A DNA stretch of 64,000 nt from Bilophila sp964538355 (GTDB taxonomy: Bacteria; Desulfobacterota; Desulfovibrionia; Desulfovibrionales; Desulfovibrionaceae), in assembly GCA_964538355.1 (NCBI GenBank), contig CAZIFC010000005.1:1-64000 (forward strand). The letters run 5' to 3'. Below are positions 9,126 through 18,132 of this stretch, piece by piece; the first letter of the stretch is position 1, and every line of letters starts with the position of its first letter. The notes beneath the pieces are model-generated. The model did no database searches, had not been told where the DNA came from, and saw only the letters and a program-made list of their open reading frames with translations. Both the position numbers and the translations under genes were made by a program.

Positions 9126-10168
9126 ACGCACATCTTTCCAAAGACGCCACCGCCATTGAAGAACTTCGCGCCAAGCTGGGCGACAAGCTGACCATTGTCG
9201 GGCATCACTACGAGCAGGAAGCGACCATCCAGCACTGCGACATCCGCGGCGACTCTCTGGAGCTGGCCCGCCGCGTTCCCGGCATCGACTCCGACTACAT
9301 CGTCTTTTGCGGCGTCTACTTCATGGCGGAATCCGCCGCGCTGCTGGCCCGCCCGGATCAGCAGGTGCTGCTCCCCGATCTCGGCGCGGACTGCGTCATG
9401 GCCCGGATGACTCCCGCCGCCCTCCTCGATCGCACGCTCCAGCGGCTCACCGCTTCCGGCCGCAAGCTGATTCCGCTTGCCTACGTCAACACGTCGCTGG
9501 CGGTCAAGGCCGTGGTGGGACGCTACGACGGCGCGGTCTGCACCTCCGCCAACGCGGAAAAGATGATGAACTGGGCCTTCCGCCAGGGAGACGGCGTGCT
9601 CTTCCTCCCGGACAAGAACCTTGCCCGCAACACCGCCCGCAAACTGGGGCTGACCGGACGCGACACCCACATCCTGGATGTCCGCAAGACCGGCAACGCC
9701 CTCGATCTCGAAGCGGCGGACAAGGCGGCCCTCGTGCTCTGGCCCGGCCTGTGCGCCATCCACGCTCGGTTCAATCCTTCCCAGATTGAGACCGTGCGTC
9801 AGGCAGATCCCGGCTGCAAGGTCATCGTACACCCCGAATGCGCCCCCGAAGTCGTCCGCGCCGCCGACGGTTCCGGCTCTACCTCCTACATCATTGAGTA
9901 TGTCAGGAATGCGCCGGATGGATCGCATATTTATGTCGGCACGGAAATCAATCTGGTGGAACGCCTCGCCAGGGAGCAGGAAGGACGCATCCGCGTCGAG
10001 CCGCTTCGCGCCAGTGCCTGTTCCAACATGGCAAAGGTTACTCCGGAGAAGCTCCGCGCCACACTGGAGGGCATCGTTGCGGGCAACACCACCCCCGTCA
10101 CGGTTCCCGGTTCGGACGCCGCACCTGCCAGGGCTGCCCTCGAGCGGATGCTCGAAGCCTGCGCCTAA
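9122..10168 (+). CDS. nadA: Quinolinate synthase A
   Basis: A 348-residue quinolinate synthase, which condenses iminoaspartate with dihydroxyacetone phosphate on a [4Fe-4S] cluster. The three expected cluster cysteines can be placed in GADCVMA, WPGLCAIH and SACSNMAKVT. GHHYEQEATIQHCDIRGDSLELAR near the N-terminus is the usual substrate-binding opening of the family. It overlaps nadC by four bases. The protein is oxygen-sensitive in other organisms, in keeping with an anaerobic lifestyle. Confidence 0.96.
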   Translation: MNAHLSKDATAIEELRAKLGDKLTIVGHHYEQEATIQHCDIRGDSLELARRVPGIDSDYIVFCGVYFMAESAALLARPDQQVLLPDLGADCVMARMTPAALLDRTLQRLTASGRKLIPLAYVNTSLAVKAVVGRYDGAVCTSANAEKMMNWAFRQGDGVLFLPDKNLARNTARKLGLTGRDTHILDVRKTGNALDLEAADKAALVLWPGLCAIHARFNPSQIETVRQADPGCKVIVHPECAPEVVRAADGSGSTSYIIEYVRNAPDGSHIYVGTEINLVERLAREQEGRIRVEPLRASACSNMAKVTPEKLRATLEGIVAGNTTPVTVPGSDAAPARAALERMLEACA

Positions 10169-10174
10169 CCCTTT

Positions 10175-10256
10175 TTTCGGGAAGGTTCCCTTCCCCAACA
10201 TCCATCACCCTTCCCGGGACTCCCGGGAGGCCGCGCGGCGGAAGTTCCGGCGTGCG
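10175..10256 (+). repeat. Degenerate copy of the hairpin-repeat tail
   Basis: The nadA-nadB gap holds GGAAGGTTCCCTTCCCC followed by AACATCC and, further on, GGGAGGCCGCGC. These match the tail region of the repeat after lon (CCTTCCC, GGGGAGGCCGCGC), but the long purine/pyrimidine hairpin arms are missing. I read it as a truncated family member. Confidence 0.4.
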
Positions 10257-10288
10257 GGGAAAGGCATGCTCGACCCTTCGGGACCTCA

Positions 10289-10308
10289 GGGGGCTACCGC
10301 CCCCTTTT
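10289..10308 (+). terminator. Candidate terminator between nadA and nadB
   Basis: The stem GGGGGC / GCCCCC around TACC is followed directly by TTTT. It would end or attenuate the nadCA transcript 41 bases before nadB. Confidence 0.5.
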
Positions 10309-10349
10309 CGCGCATGCAAAAAATCTGTTCTTCGTGAAAAGAAGGCATT

Positions 10350-11927
10350 ATGACACAGCAGCGGTTGAAAACACAGGTTCTCGTCATCGGCGCCGGCATC
10401 AGCGGTAGCACGGCGGCCCTTACTCTGGCGGATGCCGGACATGAGGTCACCCTGATCGTTCCCGGACAGGAACTGGACGGAGGCAACTCCGCGCTGGCTC
10501 AGGGAGGCATCGTCTCCCGCCCCGGCCCGAACGACGCCAAGGATCTGGAACGGGATATTCTGGTCGCCGGACACCACCACAATTACCTCAAGGCTGTCCG
10601 CTATCTTTGCCAGAACGGGCCTGACGCGGTGGAACGCATCCTCATGGAACGCGCCCCCGTGCCCTTTGATCGTGTGGACGGCAAGCTGGACTTCACCCGC
10701 GAAGGCGGACACGGCAAGTACCGCATCCTGCACTGCGCGGACCATACCGGCAAGACCATCATGGAAAGCCTGCTGGAAGCCGTGCGCCAGTCCCCGAACA
10801 TCCGCATCCTGACCGGACGCACCGCCGTGGACCTCATCACCACGGATCACCACGCCCGCTACAAGGAGTACCGCTACCAGCTCGACAACCAGTGCCTCGG
10901 CGCGTACGTCTACAACGAGTACACCCACAGCGTGGAAACCCTGCTGGCGGACTTCACCGTTCTCGCCACCGGCGGCGTCGGGCAGGTCTATCTGCACACC
11001 ACCAACACCGCCGCCTGCACCGGATCGGGCATCGCCATGGCCCAGCGGGCCGGGGTTCGGCTCGACAATCTGGAATACGTCCAGTTCCATCCTACGGCCC
11101 TGTACACCCGCCAGTCGCACAGCTTCCTGATTACCGAAGCCATGCGCGGCGAAGGGGCGCGCCTTGTCAACGCCAAGGGCGAGTTCTTCATGAAACGCCA
11201 TGACGAACGCGCCGACCTCGCCCCCCGCGACATCGTGGCCCGCGCCATCATGGATGAAATGCTCCACAGCGGCGAACCGTGCATGTATCTGGATCTGTCC
11301 GGCGTGAAGCACGACATCACCAAGCGGTTCCCCACCATCTACCAGCACTGCCTTGAAATCGGCATCGACATCAACCAGAAGCCGATCCCGATCGTTCCGG
11401 TGGCACACTTCTTCTGCGGCGGCATTCTGGTGGATTCCTCCGCCCGCACCACCCTGTCCCGCCTCTACAGCGTGGGCGAATGCAGCTGCACCGGCCTGCA
11501 CGGAGCAAACCGCCTTGCCAGCACCTCGCTCCTGGAGGCCCTGCTCTGGGGCTACAGCGCGGGACAAAACATCTCCCAGCGCATCACCAAGCGCAGCTAC
11601 ATCAGCCAGCGTCTGGCGAACGCCATCCCCGACTGGGAAAGCACCGGCGACGAGCGCAACGACGACCCCGCCCTCATCGCGCAGGACTGGGCCACCATCC
11701 GCAACACCATGTGGAACTATGTGGGCATCAGCCGCACGGCCAGCCGCCTGCACCGGGCCTTTGACGACCTGCGCGCGCTGTCTCGCCATCTGCACGACTT
11801 CTACAAGAACACGGCCATCTCCAAGCCCATCGTGGATCTGTTCCACGGCTGCCAGGCGGCCTACAGCATCACCCAGAGCGCACTGCGTAACCCGCGCAGC
11901 CTCGGGTGCCACCACCGCATCAACTGA
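10350..11927 (+). CDS. nadB: L-aspartate oxidase
   Basis: A 525-residue flavoprotein that oxidises L-aspartate to iminoaspartate for NadA. The N-terminal FAD-binding Rossmann motif is VIGAGISGSTAAL. The family signatures are NSALAQGGI, GGVGQVYLHTTN, QFHPTALY, EAMRGEGARLVN and APRDIVARAI. C-terminal SVGECSCTGLHGANRLASTSLLE is typical of NadB and related fumarate reductase flavoproteins. The NadB neighbourhood separates it from fumarate reductase. In anaerobes fumarate can serve as its electron acceptor. Confidence 0.95.
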   Translation: MTQQRLKTQVLVIGAGISGSTAALTLADAGHEVTLIVPGQELDGGNSALAQGGIVSRPGPNDAKDLERDILVAGHHHNYLKAVRYLCQNGPDAVERILMERAPVPFDRVDGKLDFTREGGHGKYRILHCADHTGKTIMESLLEAVRQSPNIRILTGRTAVDLITTDHHARYKEYRYQLDNQCLGAYVYNEYTHSVETLLADFTVLATGGVGQVYLHTTNTAACTGSGIAMAQRAGVRLDNLEYVQFHPTALYTRQSHSFLITEAMRGEGARLVNAKGEFFMKRHDERADLAPRDIVARAIMDEMLHSGEPCMYLDLSGVKHDITKRFPTIYQHCLEIGIDINQKPIPIVPVAHFFCGGILVDSSARTTLSRLYSVGECSCTGLHGANRLASTSLLEALLWGYSAGQNISQRITKRSYISQRLANAIPDWESTGDERNDDPALIAQDWATIRNTMWNYVGISRTASRLHRAFDDLRALSRHLHDFYKNTAISKPIVDLFHGCQAAYSITQSALRNPRSLGCHHRIN

Positions 11928-11937
11928 ACCAACCGGA

Positions 11938-11973
11938 AAGGGGACGGCCGCACCACAGGGCCGCCCCCTTCCT
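11938..11973 (+). terminator. Intrinsic terminator after nadB
   Basis: The GC-rich stem GGGGACGGCC / GGGCCGCCCC has an 8-base loop and is followed by CTTCCTT. The U-tract is imperfect. A second candidate hairpin with TTTTTT (12065-12110) lies further on, before the symporter gene. Confidence 0.6.
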
Positions 11974-12178
11974 TGTCGCCGCTCCCCTCCGGCAGCCGTC
12001 CGCCGCATCCGGCAAGGGCATCGGGCCTTCCCGCAGGGCCAGACCGTGCGGCATGGTGGATTTTCCCGTTTTCTCCCGGCCTGTTGCGGTGGAAGACGGG
12101 GCCTTTTTTCTGTACAACAAGCCATCGGCCCGAGACAGGGGCCATCGACAGGACAAACACGATCTTCAGGAAGGAAGC

Positions 12179-13558
12179 ATGAGCCAGAACCAGCAAAGGG
12201 AACAGCTTGGGAGCCGTATCGGATTTCTGCTCCTCGCGGCGGGATGCGCCATCGGACTCGGGAACGTATGGCGTTTCCCCTACATTGCGGGAGCCTACGG
12301 CGGCGCACTGTTCGTCTTTATCTATTTCGGTTTCCTGCTGGCGGTGGGCGTGCCCATTCTGGTCATGGAGTTCGCCGTGGGCCGCGCCTCCCAGCGCAAC
12401 CTTGGAGCCGCCATGCACATGCTGGAGCCAAAGGGGACGCAATGGCACAGGTTCGGCCCCATCAGCCTTGTCGGCAGCTACCTGCTCATGATGTTCTACA
12501 CCACGGTGGCGGGCTGGATGCTGGCCTACTGCTGGGCCATGCTCCGGGGGGATCTTTCCGGGCTGACGCCGGATGAGGTGGGCGGCTTCTTCGGCGGGCT
12601 TGTGAGCGCGCCGCTGTCCTCCTCGCTCTGGATGGGCGCGGCCGTGATCTTCTGCTTCACCGTATGCGGCATGGGCCTGCGCCGGGGTGTGGAGCGGGTG
12701 GTCAAGTTCATGATGCTGGGCCTGCTCGGGCTGATGCTCGCGCTGGTCGTGCGCTCGGTGACCCTGCCGGGCGGCGAGGCCGGCATCAGCTTTTATCTGA
12801 TGCCCGATCCCGAAAAACTCACCGGCGGCCTGTGGGCAGCCGTCACCGCCGCCATGGGGCAGGCCTTCTTTACGCTTGGACTCGGCGTCGGCTCCATGAC
12901 CATCTTCGGAAGCTACATCGGCAAGTCGCGCTCCCTGACCGGAGAGGCCCTGTACATCGTCATGCTCGACACGCTCGTCGCGCTCATGGCGGGCCTGATC
13001 ATCTTCCCGGCCTGCTTCGCCTTTGGGGTGAACCCCGGCTCCGGGCCAGGCCTTGTGTTCGTAACGCTGCCGAATATCTTCAACAGCATGCCGTTCGGAC
13101 GCTTCTGGGGCTCCCTGTTCTTTGTATTCATGTCCTTTGCGGCGTTGTCCACCGTGATTGCGGTGTTTGAAAACATCGTCTCCTACTGCATGGATGTCTG
13201 GGGATGGACCCGCAAGAAGGCCTCGATCGTCAACTGCGTGACCATGTTTTTGCTGTCTCTGCCCTGCACGCTGGGCTTCAACCTCCTGTCCGGCTTCCAG
13301 CCTCTCGGTGAAGGCACCAACGTGCTGGATCTGGAAGACTTTTTGCTCAGCAACAACCTGCTTCCCTTCGGCGCGCTGCTCTTCCTCTCCTTCTGCTGCC
13401 ACCGTTGGGGCTGGGGTTGGAAAAACTTCATTGCGGAAACCGATCAGGGCAAGGGCGCGCGCTTTCCGCACTGGCTCAGGCCCTACCTCCAGTATGTTCT
13501 GCCCTGCGTGCTGATCTTTCTTTTCATTCAGGGCTATGTGGACAAGTTTATGAAGTAG
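12179..13558 (+). CDS. Sodium-dependent transporter, SNF family
   Basis: A 459-residue neurotransmitter:sodium symporter (SNF, LeuT fold). The first helix carries the family signature GLGNVWRFPYIAG, where the Na+ and substrate sites form, and about 11-12 hydrophobic helices follow. The substrate cannot be read from sequence; bacterial members carry amino acids or related amines. The ATG at 12179 was chosen because AGGAAGG precedes it; the frame is open further upstream but lacks family similarity there. A hairpin repeat begins 18 bases past the stop. Confidence 0.93.
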   Translation: MSQNQQREQLGSRIGFLLLAAGCAIGLGNVWRFPYIAGAYGGALFVFIYFGFLLAVGVPILVMEFAVGRASQRNLGAAMHMLEPKGTQWHRFGPISLVGSYLLMMFYTTVAGWMLAYCWAMLRGDLSGLTPDEVGGFFGGLVSAPLSSSLWMGAAVIFCFTVCGMGLRRGVERVVKFMMLGLLGLMLALVVRSVTLPGGEAGISFYLMPDPEKLTGGLWAAVTAAMGQAFFTLGLGVGSMTIFGSYIGKSRSLTGEALYIVMLDTLVALMAGLIIFPACFAFGVNPGSGPGLVFVTLPNIFNSMPFGRFWGSLFFVFMSFAALSTVIAVFENIVSYCMDVWGWTRKKASIVNCVTMFLLSLPCTLGFNLLSGFQPLGEGTNVLDLEDFLLSNNLLPFGALLFLSFCCHRWGWGWKNFIAETDQGKGARFPHWLRPYLQYVLPCVLIFLFIQGYVDKFMK

Positions 13559-13576
13559 GGGAAAGAAGAGAAGATT

Positions 13577-13660
13577 GGGAGGGGAAGGGAAACCTTTCTG
13601 GAGATAGGTTTCCCTTCCCCTCCCAAACCCTCCCCATCCCTTCCCAAGACTTTCGACGTT
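13577..13660 (+). repeat. Purine/pyrimidine hairpin repeat, copy after the SNF symporter
   Basis: A perfect 19-bp inverted repeat, GGGAGGGGAAGGGAAACCT at 13577-13595 and its complement at 13606-13624, has a 10-base loop. A pyrimidine tail ending CCCTTCCCAAGACTTTCGACG follows. It is the best-preserved hairpin of the family and has the same orientation relative to its gene as the lon and mgtE copies. Confidence 0.8.
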
Positions 13661-13801
13661 ATCGAATCCCTCATGAAGAACTGTCGGGTGCCGAACGGTT
13701 CCGCCTTTGTCCTTATTCTCTGAGAAACGGCATCCGGAGGAACGCCTTCCGCGCCGCCCCATCCGGCTCACCCAACCACCTTCAACCGCTTGAGGAAAAC
13801 C

Positions 13802-14413
13802 ATGCACCTCGTTTGCTTCGGAGATTCCATCTGCTACGGTTACGGCGTCCGGCCCGGCGAAGGCTGGGTCGCCCAGATGACACGCATGTTGGCGACGCTG
13901 CGAGATCCCATCCTGGTCACCAACGCGGGCGTCAGCGGCGATACCACCGCGGACGGTCTGCACCGCATGCTCCGGGATGTGGAACGCCACCATCCCGATG
14001 CCGTTTTCGTCCAGTTCGGCCTGAACGATGCCAGCTTCTGGTGCCGCCCGGTGGGGCAGCCCATGATCGGCCCCCGGGCCTACACCGCCAACATGGGTGA
14101 AATCATCCAGCGTTCGTTCCGCTGCGGGGCGCACACCGTCTTTGTCGCGACCAACCACATTCCGGCACGCACGCCGGATATCCCGGGAGCGGATCTCTAC
14201 CGCCGCAACGTCATGGAATACAACGCCGCCCTGCGGTCAACCTTTGCGGGGATGCGCGGCGTCGTCATCATCGACATGGAACAGCTTATCCTTGAAAACA
14301 GCCTGAACCCGGATGCCCTGCTCCAGCCGGACGGCGTACACCTGAGCCGTGCCGGAAACGACTTTTACTGCAACGCCATCGGCAAGCGCATCGCCCGCAG
14401 CCTTGCCGGATAA
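13802..14413 (+). CDS. SGNH-family (GDSL) esterase/lysophospholipase-like protein
   Basis: A 203-residue SGNH hydrolase. Block I is CFGDSICYG with the nucleophilic Ser. The block II Gly lies in NAGVSGDTTADGL, block III is FGLNDAS with the oxyanion Asn, and block V is PDGVHLSRAG with the Asp-x-x-His pair. It resembles single-domain TesA/arylesterase-like enzymes, but no signal peptide is evident, so it is probably cytoplasmic. The ATG at 13802 is preceded by GAGG at good spacing; an in-frame TTG four codons upstream is less likely. It is followed closely by ybaK. The natural substrate is unknown. Confidence 0.85.
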   Translation: MHLVCFGDSICYGYGVRPGEGWVAQMTRMLATLRDPILVTNAGVSGDTTADGLHRMLRDVERHHPDAVFVQFGLNDASFWCRPVGQPMIGPRAYTANMGEIIQRSFRCGAHTVFVATNHIPARTPDIPGADLYRRNVMEYNAALRSTFAGMRGVVIIDMEQLILENSLNPDALLQPDGVHLSRAGNDFYCNAIGKRIARSLAG

Positions 14414-14431
14414 CGCCAACAGGGTAACGCC

Positions 14432-14911
14432 ATGCCTCCCAAAAAAACCAACGCCGCCCGCCTCCTCGACGAGCTGGGCATTGCCTACGAACTGCACGAA
14501 GCCCCGTATGATGAAGCCGATCTGTCCGCCGTCAGCATGGCCCATGCCCTCGGCGTCCCCGCGGAAGAAGTCTTCAAGACGCTGGTCGTCCGCGGCGACA
14601 AGACCGGCGTGCTCGAAGTCTGCATCCCCGGTGCCGCCGAGCTGAACCTCAAGGGGCTTGCCGCCGCCTCGGGCAACAAGCATGTGGAGCTTGTCCCGCT
14701 CAAGGAAGTGCAGCCGCTCACCGGCTACATCCGGGGCGGATGCTCTCCGCTGGCCGGGAAAAAGCACTATCCCGTCTTTATTGATGAAAGTGCGATCCTT
14801 CAGGAACGCATCTATGTCAGCGCGGGGCACCGCGGCGTTCAGCTCCGCCTTGCGCCGGACGACCTGCTCCGCGCCACGGAAGGCGTCTACGCGGACATCG
14901 CACGGTATTGA
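14432..14911 (+). CDS. ybaK: YbaK/EbsC family aminoacyl-tRNA deacylase
   Basis: A 159-residue YbaK-type protein, which hydrolyses Cys-tRNA(Pro) or similar mischarged tRNAs in trans. Family features are FKTLVVRG with the conserved Lys, a GGCSPLAGKKHYPVFID segment and a C-terminal RGVQLRLAPDDLLRAT region. Length and motifs fit the YbaK branch rather than ProX. It lies between the SGNH esterase (18 bases) and tyrS (116 bases). Exact tRNA specificity cannot be read here. Confidence 0.9.
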   Translation: MPPKKTNAARLLDELGIAYELHEAPYDEADLSAVSMAHALGVPAEEVFKTLVVRGDKTGVLEVCIPGAAELNLKGLAAASGNKHVELVPLKEVQPLTGYIRGGCSPLAGKKHYPVFIDESAILQERIYVSAGHRGVQLRLAPDDLLRATEGVYADIARY

Positions 14912-15027
14912 CAGTCCCCGCTTTGTCTGCAACAGGAAACAAGGCGCAACCGAAACGCGCCACCACCACACGCATTTCCGCCGCATGACGGCGAATCCTC
15001 CCGGACGGGGAGGGAGAGGAGATTTTG

Positions 15028-16224
15028 ATGATTCCTGTCGATACACAGATGCAATTGATCAAACGCGGCGTCACCAACCTGATTGATGAAGGCGAACTGC
15101 GCAAGAAGCTGGAACGGGGCAAGCCCCTTACCGTCAAGGCCGGTTTCGACCCCACCGCGCCGGATCTCCATCTGGGCCACACCGTCCTCATCCACAAGCT
15201 CCGCCACTTCCAGGAGCTGGGCCACAGGGTCGTCTTCCTCATCGGCGACTTCACGGGCCGCATCGGTGACCCCTCGGGCCGTTCCGCCACCCGTCCTCCC
15301 CTGACCACCGAACAGGTTCTCGCCAACGCCGAGACCTACAAGGAGCAGGTCTTCAAGATCCTTGATCCTGAAAAGACGGTCGTGGAATTCAACTCCCGCT
15401 GGCTCAACGACTTCACCGCCGCCGACTTCATCCGTCTGGGTTCGCGCTACACGCTGGCCCGCATGATGGAGCGCGACGACTTCGCCAAACGCTACCGCGA
15501 AAACACCCCCATCGCCCTGCACGAGCTTATCTATCCCCTCATGCAGGGGTACGACTCCGTGGCACTCAAGGCCGACGTCGAAATGGGCGGCACCGACCAG
15601 ACCTTCAACCTGCTGGTGGGCCGCACCCTGATGTCCCAGTACGATCTGGAACCGCAGTGCATCCTGACCGTGCCGCTGCTGGAAGGCCTTGACGGCGTCC
15701 GCAAGATGTCGAAGTCCTACGGCAACTACATCGGCATCAACGAACCCGCCGCCGACCAGTTCGGCAAGGCCATGTCCATCTCCGACGATCTCATGTGGCG
15801 GTACTACGAACTCATTTCCAGCAAGTCGCTGGACGATATCGCCGCTCTCAAGAAGGACGTGGAGGAAGGACGCCTCCATCCCAAGAAGGCCAAGGAACAG
15901 CTCGCCTACGAAATCGTGGCCCGCTACCACGGCGAGGATCAGGCCAACGAAGCCCTCCAGGGCTTCAATGCCGTATTCGCCGGCGGCGGCGTGCCGGACG
16001 ATGCGCCCGAGTACGCCTGTGAGCACGGCGAAAACAGCAAGCCTCCGGTCTTTTTGACCGAATCCGGCCTTGCCGCCTCCCGCGGCGAAGCCAAACGCCT
16101 CATCAAGCAGGGTTCGCTCTCCATTGACGGCGACCGCTGCGAAGACGCCGAAAGCCCGCTGGAACCGGGTTCCTATGTGGTGAAGCTCGGCAAAAAGCGC
16201 TTCCTGCGCCTCACGGTACGGTAA
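15028..16224 (+). CDS. tyrS: Tyrosyl-tRNA synthetase
   Basis: A 398-residue class I synthetase for tyrosine. The HIGH-like HLGH motif is at residues 48-51, the tyrosine/tRNA-binding segment GGTDQTFNLLVGR follows, and KMSKS is at 226-230. The C-terminal S4-type RNA-binding domain begins near residue 333 (LAASRGEAKRLIKQGSLSID). The ATG at 15028 was chosen over the TTG immediately before it because AGAGGAG is well spaced to it. The next gene starts 3 bases after the stop. Confidence 0.97.
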   Translation: MIPVDTQMQLIKRGVTNLIDEGELRKKLERGKPLTVKAGFDPTAPDLHLGHTVLIHKLRHFQELGHRVVFLIGDFTGRIGDPSGRSATRPPLTTEQVLANAETYKEQVFKILDPEKTVVEFNSRWLNDFTAADFIRLGSRYTLARMMERDDFAKRYRENTPIALHELIYPLMQGYDSVALKADVEMGGTDQTFNLLVGRTLMSQYDLEPQCILTVPLLEGLDGVRKMSKSYGNYIGINEPAADQFGKAMSISDDLMWRYYELISSKSLDDIAALKKDVEEGRLHPKKAKEQLAYEIVARYHGEDQANEALQGFNAVFAGGGVPDDAPEYACEHGENSKPPVFLTESGLAASRGEAKRLIKQGSLSIDGDRCEDAESPLEPGSYVVKLGKKRFLRLTVR

Positions 16225-16227
16225 TAC

Positions 16228-16902
16228 ATGTTCGACCTTGACCTTGCGGTCTCCATAAAACGTTTGTCGGTGGCGTTCGTGCCGCTGATGCTCGGAATCA
16301 TCCTGCATGAGGTCGCCCACGGCTGGGCGGCCCTCAGGCGGGGCGATCCCACGGCCGCCATGCTCGGACGGCTGACCATCAATCCGGTTCCCCACATCGA
16401 CCCTATGGGCCTGTTCGTCTTCGTGCTGACCAGCCTGACCGGGCCTTTCGTGTTCGGCTGGGCCAAGCCCGTGCCCATCAACCCCCGGAACTTCCGCAAC
16501 ATCGTCAAGGATACCATGCTGGTATCCTTTGCCGGGCCAGCCGCCAACTTTCTGCTGGCAATCGGCTTTGGCGTGCTACTGCGGCTGCTTGTCGAGTTTT
16601 TCCCGCCCGGAGAATGGCAGGGAAGCACCTTCTGGGACTTCTTCTTTCTCATGTTCCGAACCGGCGTGATCGTCAACATCGGCCTTGCGTGGCTGAACCT
16701 GATGCCCATCCCGCCGCTCGACGGCAGCAAGATCCTCTGGGGCATCCTGCCCCCGAGCATCGGCTACCAGTACATGCAGCTTGAACGCTACGGCTTCATC
16801 CTGCTCATTCTTTTGCTGATGACCGGCGCGCTCGGCTATGTGCTGTACCCGCTCATCAACGTTTCCGTGAACGCCATCTTCTCCCTCATCGTGCTGAGCT
16901 AG
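16228..16902 (+). CDS. Site-2 protease family membrane metalloprotease (M50)
   Basis: A 224-residue M50B-type protein with several membrane helices. The zinc signature HEVAHGW begins at residue 27, and the third ligand lies in NLMPIPPLDGSKIL around residue 165. The short form without PDZ domains matches the single-domain YwhC/rip-like group often found beside tRNA synthetase genes in deltaproteobacteria. It begins 3 bases after tyrS, so the two are co-transcribed. The substrate is unknown. Confidence 0.9.
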   Translation: MFDLDLAVSIKRLSVAFVPLMLGIILHEVAHGWAALRRGDPTAAMLGRLTINPVPHIDPMGLFVFVLTSLTGPFVFGWAKPVPINPRNFRNIVKDTMLVSFAGPAANFLLAIGFGVLLRLLVEFFPPGEWQGSTFWDFFFLMFRTGVIVNIGLAWLNLMPIPPLDGSKILWGILPPSIGYQYMQLERYGFILLILLLMTGALGYVLYPLINVSVNAIFSLIVLS

Positions 16903-16929
16903 AGGGCGTCCGCGCATCCCGAATGACCG

Positions 16930-16964
16930 AAGGGAGGGGAACTGCCGTTCTTCCTCCCTTTTTC
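16930..16964 (+). terminator. Intrinsic terminator after the M50 protease gene
   Basis: GGGAGGGGAAC pairs with GTTCTTCCTCCC around TGCC, and TTTTTCTC follows. It ends the tyrS-M50 transcript 28 bases past the stop. Confidence 0.75.
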
Positions 16965-17006
16965 TCATTGCCTCCGGGCCTCTTTTTCCATCAAAAAGGA
17001 TCGACT

Positions 17007-17498
17007 ATGGACGAACTGAACCATCCCGGCATGCTCCCTCTGCCGGAGCTGCTGGACACGCTGGCAGGGCTGCGTGCCGAAGGCCGCACCGTTGTCTTCA
17101 CCAACGGCTGTTACGATATCCTGCATCCGGGGCATGTGGATCTGCTGGAACGCTGCAAGGCGCAGGGGGACATTCTGGTTCTCGGCCTGAACAGCGACGA
17201 ATCCGTGCGGCGGCAGGGCAAGGGCGACGACCGGCCCGTCAATCCCTATCCGGTGCGGGCCTTTGTGCTGGCCCATCTGGCGAGCGTGGACTTTGTGGTC
17301 CGGTTTGACGAGGACACCCCCGCAGAGCTGATCGAGGCCATCCAGCCCGACGTGCTGGTGAAGGGCGGGGACTGGCCCATCGAGCGCATCGTGGGGCGGG
17401 AAACCGTCCAGCGGCGCGGCGGAACGGTACTCAGCCTGCCCCTGCTTTCCGGGTATTCGACCACGGCCCTCATCGAAAAAATCCGCGCGACGGCCTAG
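17007..17498 (+). CDS. rfaE2: D-glycero-beta-D-manno-heptose 1-phosphate adenylyltransferase
   Basis: A 163-residue stand-alone cytidylyltransferase-fold enzyme, equivalent to the C-terminal half of HldE. It makes ADP-heptose for the lipopolysaccharide inner core. The nucleotide-binding motif FTNGCYDILHPGHVDLLE holds the HxGH signature, and KGGDWPIERIVG and YSTTALIEKIR complete the domain. No kinase half is attached, so the heptose kinase must be encoded elsewhere. The ATG at 17007 follows AAGGA at 6 bases; earlier in-frame codons would run through the upstream terminator. Confidence 0.93.
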   Translation: MDELNHPGMLPLPELLDTLAGLRAEGRTVVFTNGCYDILHPGHVDLLERCKAQGDILVLGLNSDESVRRQGKGDDRPVNPYPVRAFVLAHLASVDFVVRFDEDTPAELIEAIQPDVLVKGGDWPIERIVGRETVQRRGGTVLSLPLLSGYSTTALIEKIRATA

Positions 17499-17668
17499 CG
17501 GAAGCGGAACATCGGGGCGTTGCCCCAACCCCGCCGGGGGGAGCCATTCCCCTCGGCGGCCTCGTACCGAACCCGTGCTGAAATATGATGCTGTTCCCGA
17601 TGTCCGCACGGCTCGAAAAGGCCGCTCATGGCCTCTTCTTCGGGGCCACTTTTTCATGAAGGGAGGAG

Positions 17669-18040
17669 CTACATGCGGCATTCCGGGCAGATGCCGAACA
17701 AAAAGCACTCGTGATCTTCCACAAGAAAGCCCTCCGGGGCGGCCTCGTGTCCGTTCAGGGCACAGCCGGGCAGATCGTACACCCGGTTGCAGACCCGGCA
17801 ATGGAAATGGTGGTGATGCCCCTTGCCCGTGCGCTCGTAAAGCGTACCGAGCGAAGGATGGTAGACCTGTCGGAGCCAGCCGTTTCCCAGCAACAGCTTG
17901 ATGTTGCGGTAGACGGTGGCCTGATTGAGCGACTCCACCATCCGCCGTCCGGTTTCCAGTATCTCCTCAATGCCCAGCGGCCGATCCAGCTCACAAAAAA
18001 CCTGCTCGATCGCCGCCCGCTGAGATGTCTTTCGCTTCAT
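17669..18040 (-). CDS. Fur-family transcriptional regulator, probably Zur
   Basis: A 123-residue metal-sensing repressor. The winged helix contains the Fur-family recognition segment NQATVYRNIKLLLGNGWL. A His-rich stretch, GHHHHFHC, leads into the dimer domain, with two Cys pairs (C81-x2-C84, C118-x2-C121) of the structural zinc site. It is divergent from znuABC, with a palindrome in between, which points to zinc as the co-repressor (Zur) rather than iron. The ATG at 18040 was preferred over an upstream in-frame TTG at 18088. Confidence 0.85.
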   Translation of the reverse strand: MKRKTSQRAAIEQVFCELDRPLGIEEILETGRRMVESLNQATVYRNIKLLLGNGWLRQVYHPSLGTLYERTGKGHHHHFHCRVCNRVYDLPGCALNGHEAAPEGFLVEDHECFLFGICPECRM

Positions 18041-18105
18041 CCTGCATACCTCACACGCGGAGCATACCAAGCCCGCGCCAAGTTGCAAACGGTTTCCGCA
18101 GACTC

Positions 18106-18132
18106 TTGACAGGCTCCCGCACAGGCTGTACT
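18106..18132 (+). promoter_or_regulatory. Candidate sigma70 promoter of znuABC
   Basis: A consensus TTGACA (18106-18111) is followed 15 bases later by TGTACT (18127-18132). The -10 end abuts the palindrome at 18132-18149. Confidence 0.5.

Noticed and set aside
10098..12308. A minus-strand open frame of about 730 codons over nadB.
   Set aside because: Antisense shadow of nadB with Gly/Ala/Val/His-rich composition and no motif.
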